This document shows positions 56,591 to 64,000 of a DNA stretch of 64,000 nt, in pieces. The stretch spans positions 1,116,001 to 1,180,000 of the forward strand of contig VDMD01000005.1 in NCBI GenBank assembly GCA_007026445.1, written 5' to 3'. Source of the DNA: Schizophyllum amplum (Eukaryota; Basidiomycota; Agaricomycetes; Agaricales; Schizophyllaceae). The notes beneath the pieces were generated by a model. The model was not told the DNA's origin. It made no database searches and was given only the letters and a program-made list of their open reading frames with translations. Position 1 is the stretch's first letter; every line of letters starts with the position of its first letter. The translations under genes and the position numbers were made by a program.

Positions 56591-58088
56591 ATGCCCCCGG
56601 TTACCTTCCATTCCATCATCATTCGACATTCTCACCATTCCCCGTGCATTCTTCCATCTCCGCACTTCGCACATTCTTCCGCGCGCAGCCACCACTATTC
56701 GCCATGCGCTCCCACCCCCGCATATCATCCTCATGCGCCGTGTACTACTAGCCTAATGGCCTCCGCCTGGTGCTCAGGTTTTCCCCTGTACTTGTAACAT
56801 TCTGCAACCATATCGTATTTATCTCTACATTATCCTACTACGACGCTCTCCTACCTAGTCGCTCGCGTTCACCTACTAGTAACGCCCTCTCATCTAGTTA
56901 TTCGCGTCCCTTTACTCTAGTTAGTCTAATTATCTTGCAACCCGTTGCGGCCACCCTCTCGCACCACCGTCGTCCTCTTCAACTCTCTCCCGTCGATCGC
57001 GTCGGGTTGCGATCGCCATGCAGCTCCGCTCGCCGTTCGCCATAGCGGCCGGCCTTCAGTGGGGCAGGAGGCCAGGCCAATTGTATTGTCTCCGTGGTGA
57101 CCAGCATGTGCTGCATCGGAGGCCGACGACAGTTGTACGCCGCTGAAGCACCAGAGAGCACCAGCCGCCTCTTTCACCCCGTGTAACACAAGTGTAGCAC
57201 CCGGCACCGATGATTAAATGATACTGCAACAATGACACAGAGTCCATCCCGCTGTTCACTGCGAAATGGCAAGTCGGAGACAGGCCGAAGGTCATTTCTC
57301 CCTTACTTACGTTTGTATTGCGCTCCCCTCGACCCTATCCTCCCAACCCTCTACCCAGCCCATGCATGAGTACGACAGGCGGTATATATCACTGACACTT
57401 GATCATCCGATTTCGGGCAGACGAGGCAGCCAAAGGCAGCCAATCGACCAAATATTTGGTCCCGGTTGCCTCGTGGATCGTCGATCTGCCTCCGCTGCTA
57501 GGTTTTCCGCCTCCGCGCCTGCAGTGTCGCCATGCTGGTCATCGTGTCGGTAGGTGTCGGCTTGGTGTCGGTTGCTCGCAGTTAGGTTTGGGTTGCGGTG
57601 AGGCTTGAGCAAGGCAGCACGAGCAAGCCATGCTGCCTCCATTCTGCATCCATCTCCGCCTGCTTGCCTCGGAATGGACGCGGGAGGAAATATAAATATT
57701 CAGAGTGCTTCGCTGCCTCCGTAGTACGACGCGCTATGGGGCGAGGCCCGTCGCCGTACACGTTTTTTTTTTCCGTTTTGCTTGAAACACTCGCCTCCCT
57801 TGCCATCGTTGCCTCCGCTTGTTGGCAACTCTATGTTTTCCAACCAAGAAGGCGTGGCGTGGAGACCCGCGGTGACTGTCGGGGTACTTCATTGCTCCCG
57901 TCGGTGCACGATGCACGGCCGAGGCCCAATATCTGCCTTGCGCGCCTTCGCTGCCTCCGAGAAGATTTTCGTTGCATAGCCGTTCAGGGTGAATTGGGCC
58001 GGAGCTTGTCAAGACTATACATACATTGTGGCCCCGCAGGCATATAGATAATTGCATAAACAACGAACCCCCCCGGTCCAACAGTAAC
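56591..58088. other. Convergent 3' flanks, no gene recognised
   Basis: Between the DUF6593 and ELMO genes. Recurrent TGCCTCCG-like motifs (at least five between 57480 and 57960) and a perfect 16-bp palindrome GACCAAATATTTGGTC (57446-57461) stand out. Short ORFs without signatures. Confidence 0.4.
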
Positions 58089-60962
58089 TCAGGCAAAATC
58101 TGCAAAGAAGAAATCCTGGTCCCTCGGTGGCGGCCCTGCAGACAGCCCACTGGGTATTTCCACCATCTCCCCAGACAAATCTGTAACATCCCGTCAGCCT
58201 GCGTTCCCAAAACAGCTCGCACTCGAGGCGGACGCTTCAAGAGGAAACACGAGAACGGCACTCACTCAACAACTGTATCTTCAGCCCAATGTCCGTCAAC
58301 GCGTCCACAAAGCCCGCCGTCTCCTGCGACGCCACATGCCCCGCATCTGGGCGCACCATGTTGAGCCCGTCCGTCCAGTCCGCCCACCGGCTCGCGTCGG
58401 GCGCGATCTGGTCCGCGAGCGAGCCTGCGTGCGCGCTGAGGAGCGAGAACGACAGCGGGGAAGCGTCGCTTGAGCTCCCGCCATGTCCGTCCAGGTGTGC
58501 GGGCGCCGCGCATGTACCCGTGGCGACTTCGCTGATCGCAGCGATGTCGATGCGCTCGGGGAGGTCTTCCAGTCCTGCGCGGACGGGAAACTTGACGGCG
58601 CTGTCTACATAGTGTAGGTAACGAAGACCGTTGTCCTGCGTAACAGGTAAGTCACTAGACAGCAAACAAGGTGTAAAAGACACATACCATACGCATAAAG
58701 CGCCATGGCCGCGCGGGCCGCCGCGATAATTCCTTGCTGCTGACGCCAAAGGGCACGGCGTTCATGAACCACGCTCCTTGCAGCAGACACTGTATTCGTT
58801 GCTGTCGGACGAACTCAAAAGACTCCTTGTACAGTTTCTTCTTCAGATTCCTGCATCGCGTGAGGACAGACGAAATGAAGACAGAAACGCCCTCAGCACA
58901 CCTGACCGGAACCTTGCTTAACAGATCATCCTCGAGCTCGAGCTCCTTCATTTGCCGGTCGCGCACGGCACGGTACTCGCAGTCCAGGAAGTCTCGCTCA
59001 ACTTCGGACCACGGACGCACGTTCTCGCTGCGCAGCGCGACTTTAATCCTATCATACTCGGAGTCAGCAGCGGTCGCCACGGCGATGTAACACCCTGGAC
59101 ACGCACTGGCTACGGACTAAGGCCACGATGCGGGTGAAGTCGTCGCGCGAGGCGTTGCTGCCCGTCGCCGCGCCGCTCTCCGTCCACATGCGAATGAAGA
59201 ACTGCGTCGCGAGCGCGTGCACGCGCACGAAGTCGAGGAACAGTGGTTGGAACGTTGTTGACGTCGAGTCTGCGGACGGTCCGTCAGCACCTCGTGGTGA
59301 CGGCGTGGGAGAGGGACCTACAGCCGGGTGCGAAGATGGCCCAGTGCTCGGAGAGGAGCTCAACAACCTCGTTGGAAGCGCGCGCGATGGGGCAGCGGCG
59401 TTCAGAAGGCCGACTCAACTGTTCGGACACGAGCTACAGGGGAAGTCAGCACATAGTAAGGGTGAGAGGAACAGTGTCTGACCTTCGGGAAGTCGGAATT
59501 GCTCTGGGCGAAGTTACGCTAGATCAGGAAACACATCGTCAAAACCTTCGACTGGATTGTACAAGGTGGAAACTAACCAAACACTCCAGTCCCAGGACGC
59601 CTACGTCGTGGAAGCCCATGGACACGTCCTCGGTGTCGAAACCAAGCTTCCTCCACTTCAATATCTGGCCATCCTCGTCGCGCTCCTCTTCGAGCTTGCT
59701 GCTCAGCCAGATGAACTTGAGAGCAGCGGCGTGTGCGGGCTCCGCGTGTGGCTCAACCATGGTGACCTTCTTGCGATGCGTGATGCGGATGATGTTCGCC
59801 TGGAAGTCGAGAATGCACGACGAGAGGTCCTCAATGGTGTGCGAGGCCATCAAGCGCTGTCCATGCAGCACGTCAGCCCCAATACGAAAATATGACAGTG
59901 GAAACACGCACAATGACAGATTTACGGATGTTCAGCTTCTCCAGCTCAGCGACGAACTCTTCCCATCGATCTTCCTTGGCGTGCGCGAGCAGGGAGTTGA
60001 TGAGCATCATGCTGTAGGCGTGGTGAGCGCGAGTCGACCTACACATAGGTAGCAGCGCACCTATGCAGCGCCATGGCCGTGTCCGCACTCCCCAGGCGGC
60101 TAATGACGGTCTCCAGCAGTCCGCGTTGCCGGCGCATCTGCTCGAACACGATCGTGAACCCGTACCGCGTCACAGATCCTGGTTGGACGACGACGGGGCT
60201 GCTAGTGCTTGGGGATTGGGCATTCGCAGGGTCCGCCTCAACGAACTTCTTCAAGATGGCGGTCGCGGGGCGGCAGACATTGATGAGGGATTGCGGGGAT
60301 GAGAGGATCTGGACGACCTTGTGGATGAAGTGCTCGTCGAGGGTATCCCAGCCGTAGTCGAGCTCCATAAGGTGCTGCATGGCAGTGAGCGCGTAGGCAA
60401 GGGTGTTGCCGTGCGTTGCGTATATGGTCTCGACGAGGAATGTGACGCCACCTGCGCTGATGAATTCGTGCGCAAAGTCCTCTTCCTGGGGAACGAGTGT
60501 CAGGAGGCGTGCAAGGGCGATCGCGCGCGACGCACCTTGATATGCTTCTGCAGCGAGAATAAGGAGAACTTGAGGTTCTTGTCATCCCGCTCGCTCAGTT
60601 TGTGCGCGATATCCCTGGCCTCACGCTTGGGCGACTTCACTAGCCTGTCCTGCTCGTCAGCCCGATGCCGACATGGATGGTCAGCGGACGCACTTCAGAT
60701 TCGCCTTCGACCTGATCATCTTTCGCATATTATCATTCGTCACCAGCTCGTCCATATCGCTCCTAAGCGCAAAGTTCGCGGGCGGCTCATCGAGCTTCAA
60801 ATTCAGCACTAGCTGCTTCACGACGTCCGCGACGGTGAGAGTAGGGTCTATGCGCGCGCGCACTTGCTGGCCCTCGGGCGTCAGGACGGTGTTCGTCGGA
60901 ACAAGGACTTTCGCGGGCGGCGCAGGCGCGGAGGCGCCAGTTGAAGACTCGCCAGTGGACAT
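58089..60962 (-). CDS. ELMO/CED-12 family protein
   Basis: The start is the ATG at 60962 (MSTGESSTGA), with twelve exons and roughly 760 residues. The N-terminal ubiquitin-like segment (LTVADVVKQLVLNLKLDEPP) is followed by an armadillo-like helical region (VTFLVETIYATHGNTLAY, LMELDYGWDTLDEHFI, SMMLINSLLAHAKEDRW). The ELMO domain proper contains WRKLGFDTEDVSMGF, VGVLGLECLRNFA and CPIARASNEVVELLSEHW. The C-terminal PH-like region (WRFMRMDNGLRYLHYVDS, PVRAGLEDLPERIDIAAI) ends with VEIPSGLSAGPPPRDQ. In animals ELMO partners DOCK proteins to activate Rac; in fungi a similar role in polarity is only inferred. All splice junctions keep the family frame. Neighbouring introns are about 50 nt. Confidence 0.87.
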
Positions 60963-61759
60963 TATACAGCAGGGATAATGTCTGCATTGTTGCGTAAGCA
61001 TACGGACAGATCGACACATCTAACTAATGCTCTACGGACACGCACAAGGAGGCGTAAGGGAAGTAGTAGAGTCAAAGGACGTCTGTAATTGATGTTAGTT
61101 GGCGAACGAAGACGAGTGGTGCAATGAGAATCAGAAAAGCGTGAATAATCTTCTTGTACGTGGCAGGTCCCGAGGGACCATACCACTCTGACTGACGTGC
61201 AAATATTCGAGGGTTCATCCTATGAGAAAAAAGGATGCAAGACTTACCGAGTGAACCCTTCTACGTCGAGCTGGCACTCCTGGACGGTTATAAGGGTTGC
61301 TACGTCTATCAGGGTGGTTCATACAAAGGAAGAGAGTATGGGAAGGGGGATGACACTGGAAGCTTGAAGGAGGGTGTTCCGAGAGGCGCAGGCTATATTT
61401 TCCTCGGTCGTCGATGGCGGCGAAAAGAGAGATGGAAAAGCGCCAGAGCGTGGGATTATTCGCGATCACATGCGTGACGTGACGTCGATGGAACGGTCAA
61501 AGCCCTTTGACCGCGGTCTATGCACGCGAGGAAGCACGTGCCGCGCCCATAGGCGCGGCGCGCCTTTGTACTTACTCTTCGTCTCGCTTCGTACCTACCA
61601 CCACTCACAGCATGCTCGCAGGTACTATTCCTCGTCTCGCTTCGTACCTACCACCACTCACAGCATGCTCGCAGTACTTGCAGCTGCTCGATTTGTTTTC
61701 TTCACTAGGTTCTACTGAAATTCGAGACTCTGGTTGCCCATGCCACTCGCAACAGCCTC
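60963..61759. other. Spacer between ELMO and the retroelement ORF
   Basis: The left part is the ELMO promoter. The right part may be the 5' end of the DIRS-like element and contains a 53-54 bp tandem duplication (61568-61674). No gene is recognised. Confidence 0.45.
61568..61674. repeat. Tandem duplication, 2 x ~53 bp
   Basis: Two nearly identical adjacent units share TCGTCTCGCTTCGTACCTAC followed by the same 23 bases, and differ only in the first ten positions. The repeat ends about 85 bases before the retroelement ATG. Confidence 0.8.
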
Positions 61760-64000
61760 ATGTCTTTGCCAGACTATCCTCTTGGCCCCTCGAGACCTGG
61801 CTCCTTCCGAGTTGGCCACTCGGGCAGTTGGTATCCACTTCCGCCGCTCTCGGACGCCCCTCGACGCCAATGCACGCGCCGTTCGGCCCGAGGTCTCCGG
61901 CAGCGATCGAAACATTTCGCGCGGCCCGTTCCCGTTCCCGCGATCCAGCAACCGCATTCCTTCACGCGCACGAGCGTGGGCAGCCGTCAGCGCTCACGTC
62001 GCTTCAAGCCTACGCACCCCAATACATTTGTGAATGACCGTTACGTGTGTTGTTCCGGCGATCTCTTACGATCTGGCTCCCGATCCCACCTCCTTTGCCC
62101 CTGCCTCTGCCATCGCAACCTCACGCCGTCTGTCGTGAATTCCTCCAGTGCCGAGCATGGTCCTCAGTCACCGCTCCTCTCCGTTGAGTCCGTCGCACCA
62201 CCATCCGCTTCATCTGTCACTTTGAGCGCGGGAGCCGCTCCCTCTTCCCCATCATTCAGATCCAGTGGCGAGCCAACGCTCCTCCCGGGTTGCCATGCAC
62301 CCGCTGAGTCCGCCCCGTCAGACCATATGTGCTATCACCATATGCCTCATGCCACCTTGTTCCCTGGCCGGTACCTCCCTGCTGCACGTCCGAATTCCGA
62401 CCCACGCGCGAATGCTGCCCCTCCGCCACATGAAGCTGAGGCCCTGCCTCATGTGCATTCTACTCTCAATCGCGATGCGTGGTCATTCTTCCTGCGCGAC
62501 TATCCAGATCGCCCATTTGTGGATGCGGTGCTGCACATTATTGATCATGGTGCGGATATCGGATTCGAGGGTGACCGCTCAGTCAGCCAGTCCTGCCGAA
62601 ATCTTCGCTCAGCCTTCGAGCATCCGGAAGCCGTCACATCCGCAGTGGATGCCCAGCTGTCAAAGCAGCGTCTGCATGGCCCCTTCACGTCACCTCCCCT
62701 CGATCCGTTCCGCTGCTCACCTCTTGGCGTCGCCACCCGCAAGCGGTCCGGGAAACTGCGCCAAATCCATCATCTCTCTTGGCCCCGCGGTACCTCTGTT
62801 AATGATGGTGTCCCCGATTCCCAGGCATCCATTGTATATGACACGTTCCGGCATGCCGTCGATGACCTTGTGGCTTCTGGTCGGGGCTCTCTGATGGTCA
62901 AGCTTGACCTCGAGCAGGCCTTCCGTCACATACCCATCCGACCCGACGACTGGCCACTCCTTGGATACCACTGGCAGGGTCAGTTCTACTACGAGCTGTT
63001 CCTCATGTTTGGCCTGCGCTCTGCACCATATATTTTCAACCTCTTTGCCGAGGCTCTTCACTGGATCCTCTCCCATCACCTTCCTGCATCTATCCGCCAC
63101 TATCTTGACGACTTCCTGAAGATATTCCGCCCTGGGACCCCCATTAATGTTGTCGAGGCGGCACTGGAATGGACTCGTGCTCTTGCGCGTGAGCTTGGTC
63201 TCAACTTTCAGGACTCCAAAGTAGAGGGACCTACCACTGCTCTGGAGTACTTGGGCATTCTGCTGGACTCCCTTCTCATGGAAGCCCGACTTCCGCCCGA
63301 CAAACTCGCCTATCTTGCAGATCTGCTTCACGGGTGGGACCGAAAAATGCGATGCACCCAGTTGGAGCTTGAGGAGCTCACTGGTTATCTCTTGTTTTGT
63401 GCACAGGTCATTCCCTTCGCTCGTGCATTCATGCGCTCCCTGTTCGACTTCTCCGCTTCTTTCACCTCACGCTTCGCACGACGCCGCATCCCGCGCTCCG
63501 CCCGCCGGGAGCTGAAGTGGTGGCTCCACTTTGCCGTGCCATGGAACGGAGTGCGCTATCTTGGCAACCAGCGCGTGGACGTTAACATCTACACTGACGC
63601 CAGTGGCACAAAGGGTGCTGGTGGCATATTCGGCAATAAATGGTTCGCCACCCGCATTCCTCTTCGCTACACCTCTCGCGACATCAAGTGGAAGGAATTC
63701 TACGCTATAATTCGCGCCATTCGCTGCTGGGGGCCGGAATTCCATGGCAAAAACATCATCTTTCACACCGACAACACCAATGTATTCAACGCCATTCGCA
63801 ACCTGTCTATCCGCTCCGCACCCGTCATGGAGCTCTTGCGCCAACTCATTGGCTTTGCCTCACAACTCGACTTTACATTTGAGGTACGATGGCTGCCCAC
63901 AAAGGAGAATGGTCTCGCGGATGCCGCTTCCCGCTTCGAATTCACCCGTCTCTTCTCCCTTGCACCATACCTCGACCGACAGGCGAGTCCAGTCGTCCTT
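61760..64000 (+). mobile_element. DIRS-type retrotransposon, RT-RNase H ORF (3' end beyond window)
   Basis: One frame stays open from the ATG at 61760 to the window end, 747 codons, without introns. The first 230 residues are Arg/Ser/Pro-rich (gag-like or linker). Then come DAWSFFLRDYPDRPFVDAV and a reverse transcriptase of the DIRS1 group: SPLGVATRKRSGKLRQ, WPRGTSVND, SLMVKLDLEQAFRHIPI, LMFGLRSAPYIFNLFAEAL, HYLDDFLKI (catalytic YLDD near residue 448) and EYLGILLDS. RNase H follows (VNIYTDASGTKGAGG near residue 610, then FHTDNTNVFNAI). DIRS elements normally carry a tyrosine recombinase instead of an integrase; that would lie beyond the window and was not seen. The ORF shows no frameshift or stop, so this is probably a young insertion. 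Confidence 0.85.

Overview
This window looks like nuclear DNA from a filamentous basidiomycete, most likely an Agaricomycete of the polypore/wood-rot type. The genes are GC-rich and broken by many introns of about 50 nt with GTRNGY...YAG borders. Several families are typical of this group: a DUF6593 protein, a fungal 2-oxoglutarate oxygenase, a C2H2 factor with a single finger, and a DIRS-type retroelement. Nineteen protein genes can be supported, one of them belonging to the retroelement. I rebuilt exons by hand from splice consensus plus family similarity. No tRNA, rRNA or CRISPR is recognisable.

Layout. 1-5.0 kb (-): 3'-truncated No-Vein-like giant HATPase/DUF3883 protein. 5.46-5.90 kb: small inverted-repeat element with a TTA duplication. 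6.0-6.5 kb (-): DUF202 membrane protein. 7.1-7.4 kb (+): small basic protein behind a TATA box. 7.9-9.7 kb (+): 2OG-Fe(II) oxygenase with a disrupted frame. 10.0-12.2 kb (-): F-box/RCC1 protein. 12.2-17.2 kb: no recognisable gene. 17.2-18.8 kb (-): C2H2 factor. 18.8-30.2 kb: an unusually long stretch without a recognisable gene. 30.2-31.4 kb (+): RING E3. 31.6-34.5 kb (-): ARP8, frame broken in many places. 35.3-37.7 kb (+): M20 amidohydrolase with 17 exons. 38.7-40.6 kb (-): J-domain protein. 41.2-42.0 kb (-): Ser/Pro-rich unknown. 42.9-44.4 kb (+): secreted zinc metallopeptidase. 45.1-46.6 kb (+): alpha/beta hydrolase. 47.3-50.1 kb (-): 941-aa disordered protein. 50.5-51.1 kb: inverted-repeat element. 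51.5-53.2 kb (+): secreted M28 aminopeptidase. 55.9-56.6 kb (+): DUF6593 protein. 58.1-61.0 kb (-): ELMO/CED-12 protein. 61.8 kb to the end (+): DIRS-like RT-RNase H, cut by the window.

The genes do not form a pathway cluster. Three are peptidase or amidohydrolase genes, two of them secreted, which fits a saprotroph. The rest are housekeeping or regulatory: INO80 chromatin remodelling, chaperone, E3 ligase, F-box, ELMO signalling. No new defence or biosynthetic system is evident. The most useful observations are: (i) two genes whose frames break only by apparent single-base losses, mostly in short homopolymers, which points to consensus errors rather than decay; (ii) a 9-nt exon that encodes the catalytic Glu-Glu of the M20 enzyme; (iii) two GC-AG introns; (iv) two non-autonomous DNA elements; and (v) a DIRS-type ORF that is open as far as it can be read.
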